NCBI GenBank assembly: GCA_016938135.1
Contig: JAFGVD010000042.1
Span: 1-46,106, forward strand
DNA length: 46,106 nucleotides
Reading direction: 5' to 3'
DNA from: Coriobacteriia bacterium
GTDB lineage: Bacteria; Actinomycetota; Coriobacteriia; Anaerosomatales; Anaerosomataceae
The first letter of the stretch is position 1. Each line of letters opens with the position of its first letter. This document shows positions 24,297 through 32,727 of this stretch, one piece after another. The translations under genes were made by a program, and so were the position numbers. The notes under the pieces were generated by a model. The model ran no database searches and was not told where the DNA came from. It saw only the letters and a list, made by a program, of their open reading frames with translations.

Positions 24297-25463
24297 ATGG
24301 GACGCAGGCTTTTTGCCGCATTCACCGACCCGAAACGACGCCCGCGCGCGATCATCTGGAGCGGTGTCGTCCTGGTGGGACTGGTGGTCTTCTCGGCGGT
24401 AAGTGTCATCGGGACCTCGGTGAACTGGTTTTGCACCGATCCGTGCCACGTGGTGCATGAGGACAACACGAAGACGTTCGTGGCGGGCACGCACTCGCAG
24501 GTCAACTGCGTCGCATGCCACGAACCCGTCAATGCCAGTCCGCTCATCTTCATCCTCAAGAAGATCGAGGTAGCCCCCGACGCGATTCCCACCATCCTGG
24601 GCACCTTCCATCTGCCGATGAACGAGAACAACGCCATCGCGGTCCAGATGAGCGACCTCTACTGCACGCAGTGCCACTCGCTGGCAACACGTGTGGTCAC
24701 ACCCACAAAGGGCATCATCATCGATCACGACGCACATACCGCCAAGGACATAACGTGCCCCACGTGCCACAATCGCGTCGCTCACCCGGAAGAAGGGATC
24801 GAATACACCCTTCCCGGAGACGAGAAGCACGAGGACTGGGTGACGATGGACGCCTGCTTCCGCTGTCACAGCCTGGAGCCGGGCGGGCAGGCACCGGGAG
24901 CATGCAGCGCATGCCACCCCACCAGCTTCGACCTGGTCCCCGCCACTCACGACACAGCGGGCTGGTATGCGGAGTTCGGTGAGTCAGCCGGACACGCTCA
25001 GGCGGCAGTTGCCGAGGCCGAAACCGTGGCCGAGGCGACCTCCAGGACCGCAGAGCTGCCGGAGATCGAGAAAGCGGTCGGACCGGTGCTTGACCCGGAA
25101 GCCACCGTCAACACCTGCTACACCTGCCACCTGAAGAGCTTCTGCACGGACTGCCACGGCGTGCCCATCCCGCACCCCGAAGCGTTCTACTCGTCACACG
25201 GGCAGGAGGGTCTGGCCGATCCGGCGTCCTGTGCGCGCTGCCATGCGCGCTCTGCGGCAGAGGCAGAAGGCACGCTGTTCTGCTCGGCATGCCACCACGC
25301 CCAGAGCGAACCGGGCAAAGCATGGCTGCCGCAGCACAACGGCGTCGTGCAAAGCGAAGGAGCCGAGCAGTGCTTCGTATGTCATGACACCGTCTACTGC
25401 GCGACGTGCCATGTGAGCGGCAAGGAAGCGGCGGACGCTTGGCTCAAGGCCAACGCACGCTGA
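24297..25463 (+). CDS. Membrane-anchored multiheme cytochrome c, NapC/NrfH-like N-terminus
   Basis: A 388-residue protein with one N-terminal membrane helix (about 19-40, uncleaved) and an extracytoplasmic part with 11 CXXCH sites at residues 71, 123, 154, 187, 203, 274, 283, 312, 329, 359 and 368, plus one C-TDP-CH (CX3CH) site at 46-51: 12 potential hemes. The N-terminal four-site part resembles the NapC/NrfH quinol dehydrogenase; the rest is a separate heme array joined by an Ala/Glu-rich linker (about 230-262). Such proteins move electrons from menaquinol to terminal reductases or to the cell surface. GAGGAGAG precedes the ATG. No partner reductase gene is adjacent. Confidence 0.88.
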   Translation: MGRRLFAAFTDPKRRPRAIIWSGVVLVGLVVFSAVSVIGTSVNWFCTDPCHVVHEDNTKTFVAGTHSQVNCVACHEPVNASPLIFILKKIEVAPDAIPTILGTFHLPMNENNAIAVQMSDLYCTQCHSLATRVVTPTKGIIIDHDAHTAKDITCPTCHNRVAHPEEGIEYTLPGDEKHEDWVTMDACFRCHSLEPGGQAPGACSACHPTSFDLVPATHDTAGWYAEFGESAGHAQAAVAEAETVAEATSRTAELPEIEKAVGPVLDPEATVNTCYTCHLKSFCTDCHGVPIPHPEAFYSSHGQEGLADPASCARCHARSAAEAEGTLFCSACHHAQSEPGKAWLPQHNGVVQSEGAEQCFVCHDTVYCATCHVSGKEAADAWLKANAR

Positions 25464-25530
25464 GTGGCATGAGGTCCTTGCAGTAGCTATGCTGATGACT
25501 CAACGCCCCTGACATGCGATAGGACCCGCT

Positions 25531-26775
25531 TTGAAGAACCGCCGTCTCGCAATCATCTTCGCTGTCGTGCTCGTGGATATGCTCTCATTCAGCATCGTCT
25601 TGCCGCTGCTTCCCTACCTTGCCGAGTCGATCGGCGCGACGGCCACACAGATAGGCCTCCTCACGGCGATGTATCCGCTGGCGCAGGTGTTCGCCGCGCC
25701 GCTGCTGGGTCGTCTGTCAGACAAGGTAGGCCGCAAGCCGGTGCTGGTGCTGAGCATCCTTGGAACGGCCGGTGGCTTCGTCGTCCTGGCGCTCGCCCGC
25801 TTCCTGCCGATCCTGTTCGTGAGTCGCTTCATCGACGGCATCACCGGCGGCAACATCAGCGTCGCGCAGGCCTACATCGCCGACGTCACGGATCCTAAAG
25901 ACCGGGGCAAGGCTCTCGGGCTCATCGGCGCGGCGTTCGGGCTGGGCTTCATCCTGGGACCCATCACCGGCGGACTGCTGTCCGGCTACAGCTACGCGCT
26001 CCCCGCCTGGGTGGGTGCAGGTCTTGCTGTCCTCAACGCGGTGGCGGTCACCCTCTTCCTTCCGGAGTCGCTTTCCACAGACGACCGCGCGCGCCTAGCT
26101 GCACGGGAACGGCGCCACGCCTTCGACCCCCGGTCGCTTCTGGATGCACTAGGCCACAAGCGTGTAGGTCCGCTGCTGTGGATCCGCCTTGCCACAGGAC
26201 TGTCGTTCTCGATCTTCGAGACGAGCTTCGCTTTGTGGGCGCTCGCCGCACTTGGGCTCACCTCGCAGACGAACGGTCTGGTGCTGGGCTACGTGGGGGT
26301 TCTCAGTGTCTTCGTGCAGGCGTTTCTCATCGGTAAGCTGACTGCGCGCTTCAGCGACGACCAGCTGCTGCTCTCGTCGCTGGGCATAGCAGGAACCGCG
26401 CTCCTGCTGTGGGGCTTCGTGCCCAATCTGCCGTTACTCCTCGTGCTGATGCCGGCACTCTCGGTTGGGCTGTCAGTCACCAACACCATCACGACAAGCG
26501 CACTTTCAAAAGCCGTGCACCACGATGAAGTGGGCGGTGTGCTGGGAATGCAGACATCGATCCAGAGCTTCACGCGCGTCCCCGCTCCGGTGCTTGCCGG
26601 GTTGCTGATAGACAAGGTGAGCGTCTGGTCGCCGGGGTTGCTAGCCGGACTCCTGACGCTGGCTATGGTCCCGTTCGCCTACACCGCACTCTGCGTACGG
26701 CCCGGCGCGAGCGGCTGTGCGGAAGATGCCGAGGTGGCGCCAGCCGCCGTCACGAAGGAGGAAGCCGATGCCTAA
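25531..26775 (+). CDS. MFS transporter, TetA/drug:H+ antiporter type
   Basis: A 414-residue, 12-helix major facilitator. Motif A is GRLSDKVGRKPVL between helices 2 and 3, and a motif-C-like stretch GAAFGLGFILGPITGGLLSG lies in helix 5, which marks drug-proton antiporters of the TetA(class) type. The start is TTG (MKNRRLAI) with AGGA seven bases before; no ATG lies near. It overlaps the DinB gene by 8 bases. Substrate unknown. Confidence 0.87.
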   Translation: MKNRRLAIIFAVVLVDMLSFSIVLPLLPYLAESIGATATQIGLLTAMYPLAQVFAAPLLGRLSDKVGRKPVLVLSILGTAGGFVVLALARFLPILFVSRFIDGITGGNISVAQAYIADVTDPKDRGKALGLIGAAFGLGFILGPITGGLLSGYSYALPAWVGAGLAVLNAVAVTLFLPESLSTDDRARLAARERRHAFDPRSLLDALGHKRVGPLLWIRLATGLSFSIFETSFALWALAALGLTSQTNGLVLGYVGVLSVFVQAFLIGKLTARFSDDQLLLSSLGIAGTALLLWGFVPNLPLLLVLMPALSVGLSVTNTITTSALSKAVHHDEVGGVLGMQTSIQSFTRVPAPVLAGLLIDKVSVWSPGLLAGLLTLAMVPFAYTALCVRPGASGCAEDAEVAPAAVTKEEADA

Positions 26776-27283
26776 CGACACCGCACGCGTGGCAAGTGCG
26801 ATGGAGGATGACGCCCGCACGATCCCCGAGCTTCTGGCAGCGTACCGCGGTGGGACTGACCTGCTGGCGGATGCTATCGAAGGGATGTCTGCCGGGCAGC
26901 TGCGCGCGCGCTCGGTCGAAGGCAAGATGAGTTCGCTCGAGGTCGTGGCCCACGTTTGCGACTGCGAGCAGTTCCTCGCCGACCGGATGAAGCGCATCAT
27001 CGCGCTGGATACGCCTCTTCTCGTCGGCGTGAACGGCTCACTGTACCTGGATGCGCTGGGCTATCAAGACCGCGATCCGCAGCTGGACATCGCGATGGCA
27101 CGCGCCACACGCGAGCAGATGGCCGCCGACCTGGAACGTCTGGGTGTCGACGCGTGGTCGCGCACGGGCGTGCACACGGAGGTCGGGGTGGTGACGCTTC
27201 GCCAGCAGCTGCTGCACACGATCCGCCACCTCGAGTGGCACTTGGAGACGATCGCCGAGAAGCGCTGCGCGCTCGGGCTCTAG
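26768..27283 (+). CDS. DinB/YfiT-like four-helix metalloprotein
   Basis: A 171-residue DinB-superfamily protein. The three His ligand positions are visible: His in EVVAHVCDCEQF, then HTIRHLEWH near the C-terminus. Family members are cytoplasmic Ni/Zn-binding proteins, some of which are thiol-dependent transferases. The ATG is preceded by AAGGAGGAA and overlaps the MFS stop. Its stop overlaps that of the small zinc-finger gene on the other strand. Confidence 0.82.
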   Translation: MPNDTARVASAMEDDARTIPELLAAYRGGTDLLADAIEGMSAGQLRARSVEGKMSSLEVVAHVCDCEQFLADRMKRIIALDTPLLVGVNGSLYLDALGYQDRDPQLDIAMARATREQMAADLERLGVDAWSRTGVHTEVGVVTLRQQLLHTIRHLEWHLETIAEKRCALGL

Positions 27284-27459
27284 CGACCGCTACCGATCGG
27301 AAACCGCAGCAGCTTGCGGACGCGACCAGCGGGGGTGAGTTTGGGCTCACACGGACGCGCGTCGATCGAGCGGCCCTGACCCTCGATGCACAGGTTCGAA
27401 CCCGGTTGCCTTCGGCGGACCGGATACTCCTTGCAGTACTTGCACCAGATGACAGCCAT
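27280..27459 (-). CDS. Small four-cysteine (zinc-finger-like) protein
   Basis: A 59-residue basic product with CKYC at residues 6-9 and single Cys at 24 and 37, a spacing suited to one zinc. It starts four bases after the YaiI stop, behind GGTAGGAAG, so it is probably the second gene of that operon. No known family is apparent. The conserved look of the Cys pattern and the tight position favour a real gene; without them it could be noise in a longer overlapping frame. Confidence 0.55.
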   Translation of the reverse strand: MAVIWCKYCKEYPVRRRQPGSNLCIEGQGRSIDARPCEPKLTPAGRVRKLLRFPIGSGR

Positions 27460-27463
27460 CTTC

Positions 27464-27916
27464 CTACCGACCTTCTCGCAAGAGGCGTTCGAGCGAGTCG
27501 CTGAAATGCTCCCGGTCCTCGTCCTCGAACGGTGCGGGGCCACCCGTACGTCCGCCCGAGCGCCGGTGGCGTTGCTCGGCGTGGCGGACCTCCATCTCGA
27601 TGTCGATGGTCGCCTTGCTGAACACACGCCCGCGCACGCTGATGGCACGGGCGTCCCGACCAAGCACCATGGCGGCAAGACCGATGTCCTGGGTCACGAC
27701 GACATCGTCGGGTTTGAGCATCTCTACGATGGCGAAGTCCGCCGAGTCACGTCCGATGCCCACCGTGACCGCTTCCACGCCATTGCGTCGGGTGTAGCGA
27801 TCGAAATTCTGCGTTCCGTTCCCCACAAGCACGACAGCCAGCCCATGCGCACGGGCGACGGTGATCGCTTCGCGGGTCACAGGACATGCATCTGCATCGA
27901 TGAAGAGGGTTCTCAT
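27464..27916 (-). CDS. YaiI/YqxD-family (DUF188) protein
   Basis: A 150-residue protein with the DUF188 signature: IDADACPVTREA at the N-terminus, LVGNGTQ, GRDSADFAIV and VVTQDIGLAAMVL. The family has a PIN-like fold with conserved Asp residues (Asp7, Asp9 and others) and is thought to be a nuclease, although none has a firmly known role. No ribosome site stands out beyond GGTGTCTTCC, so expression level is unclear. The small Cys protein follows in the same direction. Confidence 0.87.
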   Translation of the reverse strand: MRTLFIDADACPVTREAITVARAHGLAVVLVGNGTQNFDRYTRRNGVEAVTVGIGRDSADFAIVEMLKPDDVVVTQDIGLAAMVLGRDARAISVRGRVFSKATIDIEMEVRHAEQRHRRSGGRTGGPAPFEDEDREHFSDSLERLLREGR

Positions 27917-27958
27917 AGGAAGACACCTTACCTGAGGACGGTGCGCACGTCTTGCAGC

Positions 27959-28723
27959 CTACAGCGGCTGCTGCCACCGCTTGACCCACCACGCCCCGGA
28001 TCTGTTCATCTCGCGCATGAAATCCGAGGCGAACTTACGGCGGTAGACGTCTTGCGGCAGGTTCTCGACGCCGGGCTTGAAACCGTGAGGGGCGTGCATC
28101 CGGGCAAGGTCAGCGGAGACCTCGGCCAGCTCCGTTTCGGTCAGTCGATGGTAGCTGTCTTTGTGCACCATGTACCTGGTGTAGTGAGGTGTGGCAGGAC
28201 GTACCTTCGCGGGCCTGCCGAACACGACCATCGCGACTGGGAACACGTGCGGCGGCAGGTCCAGCAGCCGGGCCACGGCCTCGCCGTTTTCCATGATGTC
28301 TCCGATGTAGCACGAGCCTATGCCCAAAGACTCCGCAGCGATGACCGCGTTCTGCGCAGCGACGAGCGCATCGGAACACGCCAGCATGAGGTCGCCCAGG
28401 CCAAGCGCTGGCGGGTGAACGACACCCTCCAACGAGGCGACGTCCGATGCGGCGAACAGGTCCGTCCACTTCTGAAAGTCAGCGACGAACAGCGTGACCA
28501 GTGGCGCCTTGGCGATGAAAGGCTGCTCGTCACAGAGCACAGCAAGCTGGTCTTTAAGATCCTGCCGCTCGATCTCGATGATGGTGTAGAGCATCATGTT
28601 GCCGCCGGTGGGTGCGCGCATCGCCGTCTGCAGGACGACGTCGCGTTCCTCGGCGGAGATCGGTGTAGGCGCGAACGTGCGGGTGGAGGAGCGAGCGTTC
28701 ATCAGCTTGATGGTGGGGTTCAC
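27959..28723 (-). CDS. Nitroreductase-family flavoprotein
   Basis: A 254-residue FMN-dependent oxidoreductase of the NfsA/FRP type. The N-terminus NARSSTRTFAPTPIS with its basic FMN-phosphate-binding segment and RAPTGGNMMLYTII are characteristic, as are the central LGIGSCYIGDIMEN motif and the NfsA-like tail. It reduces nitroaromatics, quinones or flavins with NAD(P)H; the native substrate is unknown. The GTG start follows GGAG by five bases. Confidence 0.87.
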   Translation of the reverse strand: MNPTIKLMNARSSTRTFAPTPISAEERDVVLQTAMRAPTGGNMMLYTIIEIERQDLKDQLAVLCDEQPFIAKAPLVTLFVADFQKWTDLFAASDVASLEGVVHPPALGLGDLMLACSDALVAAQNAVIAAESLGIGSCYIGDIMENGEAVARLLDLPPHVFPVAMVVFGRPAKVRPATPHYTRYMVHKDSYHRLTETELAEVSADLARMHAPHGFKPGVENLPQDVYRRKFASDFMREMNRSGAWWVKRWQQPL

Positions 28724-28798
28724 GTGGGCTCCTGTCCTAAGTAATCATGCCGAGCGGACCACGACGTCCACGATACCACCGGAGCCGGCATACCTGCG

Positions 28799-29632
28799 TC
28801 AGGCGGCGTGCACTCGCACCCAGGCAGGCACCCGCGCCGGATGACGGAGGCGCGCACTCAGACCGGCCGCGTCCGCGGCGGACTGAAGGGCCACCGCACA
28901 CGCGCCTGCCACGACCGCAGCGACCGCAGCAAGCAGATACATGGTGAGTGGGTCCACGCTTCTTGCGAGCAAGATGATCGCCGAGAAGAACGCGACGCCA
29001 CCCCATGAGCCGAGGACCGCGCCGCGAAGCACAGTGTGGACAGCAGCACTCCCGCTGTCGCGGTGAGATGTGGCCGCCATGATCGCTGCGAGGACAGGCA
29101 GCGGTGCTAGAAAACCGCTTATCTCGGCACCAAGGAAACGGGCACTGGTTGTGAGGAGCAGCACCATCGCACCTGCGATCAGCATTCGCACCGCGACGGC
29201 GCCCTTGCCGGGGGTGGCTATCGTCTGCGTGCCGGTCGGCACGTCAATCGAAAGGGCGGTGACCGCAAGCACGAGGGGGACCAAGACGAGTGCCCAGTTC
29301 ATCGTGACGTTGATGACTGAGAGCAGCCCGGTGGTGGCGAAGAAGGCCGCGTACGCCGCGATCAGTGACTGCCACCACGGGCGCCGGAGTGAGGTGAGCG
29401 CGTATGCGGCACAAAATGCGGCTGCAGCTACAAATCCCAGAAGCGTGCCGCGCGCGGCATGGACAGCGAAACGTGAACCGTATTGCACGAAGAGCATCGC
29501 CGAGACGGGGCCGGAGACGAGCGGCAGGCCCACCAGTAGACCTCCAAGCAGGCCGCCCCATTTGTGTGCAGCGAATGTGGATGAAGCAAGAAGCAGCGGG
29601 CTGATCAGTACCTTTGCTAAAACGAGTATCAC
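28799..29632 (-). CDS. Predicted membrane protein of unknown function
   Basis: A 277-residue, Ala/Val/Leu-rich integral membrane protein with about eight to nine helices. Two halves show similar small-residue patterns (GGLLGGLLVGLPLVSGPVSA and FLGAEISGFLAPLPVLAAIMA), hinting at an inverted repeat as in transporters. I cannot name a family. The GTG start follows GGGG by six bases. It is divergent from the LysR gene and is the most likely target of that regulator. Confidence 0.7.
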   Translation of the reverse strand: MILVLAKVLISPLLLASSTFAAHKWGGLLGGLLVGLPLVSGPVSAMLFVQYGSRFAVHAARGTLLGFVAAAAFCAAYALTSLRRPWWQSLIAAYAAFFATTGLLSVINVTMNWALVLVPLVLAVTALSIDVPTGTQTIATPGKGAVAVRMLIAGAMVLLLTTSARFLGAEISGFLAPLPVLAAIMAATSHRDSGSAAVHTVLRGAVLGSWGGVAFFSAIILLARSVDPLTMYLLAAVAAVVAGACAVALQSAADAAGLSARLRHPARVPAWVRVHAA

Positions 29633-29753
29633 TACTGCCCCAATGAACGAGATCTGTGAATCACCACCTGTTCATCTTCGGCAGGAATAAGAGTAGAGTC
29701 TATTTGTTCTTCTTTAGGCTCACAAACAACTTTCTTGATGCTAGGGAGAGATC

Positions 29754-30680
29754 ATGCTCAACACCACGCGACTGAGGATCTTGCGCGAGGTCGCCGAGCG
29801 AGGAACCATAATCGCTGCAGCTGAGGCTTTGTACCTCACGCCACCGGCCGTGTCCCATCAGCTGAAAGTGCTCGAGCAAGAACTGGGCGTCCCGCTCCTG
29901 GAACGCACGCCTCGCTCCATCCGCCTCACTGGAGCGGGCAAGCGGCTCGTCCGTCATGCCGAGACGATCCTGGCAGAGTGCGAGGTGGCCGTGGCCGACG
30001 TGACCGCCTTCGCTGGACAGGTCACGGGGCACCTGAGGCTCTCAACGTTCCAGACCGCCGCGCAAAGCTTCGCGCTGCCCGCTGTGGCTGGGATCATGCA
30101 GCAGTACCCGCATCTGAAGGTCACTGTCGCGGACCTTGAACCTGAACGGGCCATCATCGAGGTCAAGGCCGGACAGATCGACATAGCGCTCTCTCACGAA
30201 TGGGACTTCGTCCCTCGTCCCAAAGACCCGGGGATCGATCGCTACCCTATGCTGGATGAGCCCATCGTGATGGTGCTGCCCAGAAAACACCCGCTTGCGG
30301 GGGGACCGGTGCGCGTGGCGGATCTGACACAGGAGCACTGGTGCGTCGCCCAGAAGAGCACCGCCAGCAGACAGGCGGTCACGCACCTCGCTCGCTCGGC
30401 GGGCTTCTCACCCAAGATCGCCTTCGAGAGCAACTACTTCCGGGCGATCGGCTCGGCGATAGAAGCCGGGCTAGGCGTGGGCGTCGCCCCGCTGATGACC
30501 GACCTTCGCGGCCTCGATATCGTGATCCAGCCGCTTATCGAACCCTCTCTCAAGCGTCACGTGTTTGCAGCGGTCCGTCGTGGCTCCGGTGGGGCGCCCA
30601 CCATCGATGCGGTGCTACAGACCCTGCGGACCGTCGCCGGCACCCTCGGGCCGGAAGGGCCGCTGGAGTTCCGGCCGTAG
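29754..30680 (+). CDS. LysR-family transcriptional regulator
   Basis: A 308-residue LTTR. The winged HTH is GTIIAAAEALYLTPPAVSHQLKVLEQELGVPLLER at about residues 17-51, and the effector domain begins near 90 (TGHLRLSTF). LTTRs usually regulate a divergent gene; here that is the membrane protein at 29632, 121 bases away. The intergenic region is AT-richer and contains TTTGTTC and GCTCACAAACAA as possible half-sites, but I see no clean T-N11-A palindrome. AGGGAGAG precedes the ATG. Confidence 0.9.
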   Translation: MLNTTRLRILREVAERGTIIAAAEALYLTPPAVSHQLKVLEQELGVPLLERTPRSIRLTGAGKRLVRHAETILAECEVAVADVTAFAGQVTGHLRLSTFQTAAQSFALPAVAGIMQQYPHLKVTVADLEPERAIIEVKAGQIDIALSHEWDFVPRPKDPGIDRYPMLDEPIVMVLPRKHPLAGGPVRVADLTQEHWCVAQKSTASRQAVTHLARSAGFSPKIAFESNYFRAIGSAIEAGLGVGVAPLMTDLRGLDIVIQPLIEPSLKRHVFAAVRRGSGGAPTIDAVLQTLRTVAGTLGPEGPLEFRP

Positions 30681-30691
30681 AGCGCGAGCCA

Positions 30692-30916
30692 TCAGGATCG
30701 CGTGCGCCCACCGTGCGTTGCGCTGCCACTGGTCGCATGACAACTGGCGGCCGTACAACCCGTGGCAGGACAGACCAACGCGCTGTCATCGGTCGAGACC
30801 ACTGATTCCGCAAGTGCAGAGGGGACATCTATCGCGCTGCCTCCCACGTACACCATTCCGGCAGTCAGAAGCGTCACGCCAAGCACGGCGAAGGTGTTCT
30901 TCAAGGTGCGTTGCAT
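30692..30916 (-). CDS. Small secreted protein with CX4C and CX4CH motifs
   Basis: A 74-residue protein with an N-terminal signal/anchor helix (about 7-28) and an exported tail holding Cys49, Cys54, Cys59 and His60. Cys54-TAAS-Cys59-His60 has the CX4CH spacing that binds heme in some cytochromes c3; Cys49-PATG-Cys54 could instead form a disulfide or metal site. It directly follows the DUF4405 membrane gene and starts next to its stop, with GGAGGAGAGG upstream. A role as a redox partner of that protein is inference. Confidence 0.6.
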   Translation of the reverse strand: MQRTLKNTFAVLGVTLLTAGMVYVGGSAIDVPSALAESVVSTDDSALVCPATGCTAASCHATSGSATHGGRTRS

Positions 30917-31438
30917 CTACCTCTCCTCCACGGATTTGGGGAGTGAGGCCCCGTCGATACGAATCGGCACCATCTCCGGTGTGCCGAAGAAACCCGGTGA
31001 GGCGTTCCACGCGCGTCTGGTGGTGCTGACGACCCAGCGCCAATGAAGTGCGACGTGAACGAGGGAGAGCAACATCGTGGTCCTGGCGGACAGGGAGTGG
31101 AGCATGTACCACGTCGCGCCGGGAGCAGTAGCTGCACCGGATGCCGCGAGCACGACCTGCGAGATCGCAAGCCCACTGGCCATGACAGTGACCGCCGAGA
31201 GAAACGTCGTCGCGTCTATCAGAAGGTTGATCCGCGAGGCAGTGCGGAGGCGGTCGAAGAAGCGTGCACTCACCTTGAGCACCCACTCCCAGTTGACCAC
31301 CATGTGCACGAGCAGCCCGCCCGTAAGAGCAAGGCTGAGCCACTCATGGATCGCGATCCCGGTGGCCTTCGGGACGAACGCGATCACGAGCAGCACCAGA
31401 AGTGCGGCATCAAGCCCGAGGCGCCTGGTGTTCGACAT
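30917..31438 (-). CDS. DUF4405-family membrane protein, probable b-heme subunit
   Basis: A 173-residue four-helix membrane protein. The His pattern HEWLSLALTGGLLVHMVVNWEWV in the first pair and MLHSLSARTTMLLSLVHVALHWRWV in the second pair matches DUF4405, which resembles cytochrome b561/HydC-type membrane subunits with two b hemes. The start is uncertain: ATG at 31438 (MSNTRRLG) or GTG six codons earlier at 31456, neither with a clear site. A quinol-oxidising or electron-relay role with the small CX4CH protein is inference. Confidence 0.72.
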   Translation of the reverse strand: MSNTRRLGLDAALLVLLVIAFVPKATGIAIHEWLSLALTGGLLVHMVVNWEWVLKVSARFFDRLRTASRINLLIDATTFLSAVTVMASGLAISQVVLAASGAATAPGATWYMLHSLSARTTMLLSLVHVALHWRWVVSTTRRAWNASPGFFGTPEMVPIRIDGASLPKSVEER

Positions 31439-31555
31439 CAAGATCAGTCCATTCACGCGTAGTCGGAACCATATCTGCGCCTAAGGCGCTGGAGCCAGAC
31501 TAACGTCATGGAGTGGAGTAACCGTTGGAAACCCGTGATGATCGTATGGAGGTGA

Positions 31556-32725
31556 CTAGCCGGGCGTACCCCGCCGCCAGCTTTGTGATACCAGCTGCGA
31601 ACCGGGACGATATGCCAGATGCAGATAAGACGGCGCATCCAGCGCCGCCAGATCCGCGTACGCGCCCACAGACAGGCGGCCGACGTCCTCACGATGCAAC
31701 GCCCTGGCGCCTCCGCGCGTGGCGGCATAGAGCGCCTCAGCGGGTGTGAGACCCATCTCTCGGACCGCCAGTGCGATGCACAGCGGCATGGAAGTGATGT
31801 ATGCCGAGCCCGGGTTGCAGTCGGTGGCGATGGCGACGGTCACGCCGGCATCCAAAAGCCTGCGGCCGTTCGCATACGCGGCGCGGGTGGAGAAGTCGGC
31901 TCCGGGAAGCAACGTGGCCACGACATCGCTCGCCGCAAGCGCCTCGACGTCCTCATCAGACAGGTGGTTGCAGTGATCGACGCTGGCCGCGGCGAACTCC
32001 ACCGCAAGCCGGACGCCCGGTCCGTGCTCGAGCTGATTGCCGTGCAGCCGTACGCCTAGCCCCGCCCCCCTGCCCGCCGAGAGGATCCGGCGTGTCTCGG
32101 CCTCATCGAAAGCGCCTGTATCGCAGAAGACGTCGATCCAGCGCGCGAACGGGGCGCACGTCTGCAGCATCTCCCCGCAGACGAGATCGACGTACCCCTC
32201 ACGATCACCAGCGTACTCGGCAGGTATGACATGCGCGCCAAGAAAGGTGGTCTCACGCGTGAAGTCGCGAGCGACCTCGAGGATGAGGACCTCGTGCACT
32301 ACGTCCAGGCCGTACCCGGACTTGATCTCGATGGTGGTCGTCCCCTGCGCGCGCATCTGCTCCACAAGTGATTGCGTGTGCGCCCGCAGCTTCTCAAAAG
32401 ACGCCGCGCGGGTGGCCGCGACTGTCGTGGCGATGCCGCCGCCGGTGTACGGTGCACCCGCCATGCGGGACTCCCACTCCGCGGAACGCTCGCCGGCGAA
32501 GACCAGGTGCGTGTGGCTGTCGACGAAGCCGGGGATGACCGCGCGACCCTCAAGGTCGGTCTGCGTGTCAGTGGCAGGTGCGTGCAGCGCCTCCCCCACC
32601 CACGCGACGCGCTCATCTTCGATGACCAGCGCCGCCTTATGCACGATGCCGAGAGGTGAACCATCCCCCAGCGTCGGGTCACACGTGACAAGCTCTGAGA
32701 TGCCGGTGACGAGCGTCGAGGTCAT
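31556..32725 (-). CDS. hutI: Imidazolonepropionase
   Basis: A 389-residue amidohydrolase that hydrolyses 4-imidazolone-5-propionate to N-formimino-L-glutamate, the third step of histidine degradation. Metal-site motifs include [12 protein letters not shown] near residue 75, the central HGNQLEHG and VDHCNHL segments, and ATDCNPGS near residue 310. It follows hutU by two bases, with GAGGAGTAG as the shared ribosome site, so hutH-hutU-hutI form one operon. Confidence 0.95.
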   Translation of the reverse strand: MTSTLVTGISELVTCDPTLGDGSPLGIVHKAALVIEDERVAWVGEALHAPATDTQTDLEGRAVIPGFVDSHTHLVFAGERSAEWESRMAGAPYTGGGIATTVAATRAASFEKLRAHTQSLVEQMRAQGTTTIEIKSGYGLDVVHEVLILEVARDFTRETTFLGAHVIPAEYAGDREGYVDLVCGEMLQTCAPFARWIDVFCDTGAFDEAETRRILSAGRGAGLGVRLHGNQLEHGPGVRLAVEFAAASVDHCNHLSDEDVEALAASDVVATLLPGADFSTRAAYANGRRLLDAGVTVAIATDCNPGSAYITSMPLCIALAVREMGLTPAEALYAATRGGARALHREDVGRLSVGAYADLAALDAPSYLHLAYRPGSQLVSQSWRRGTPG

Positions 32726-32727
32726 CG

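Noticed and set aside
28799-29632. Gene as a known transporter family member
   Set aside because: The helix pattern suggests a transporter but I see no family motif, so I left it unnamed.
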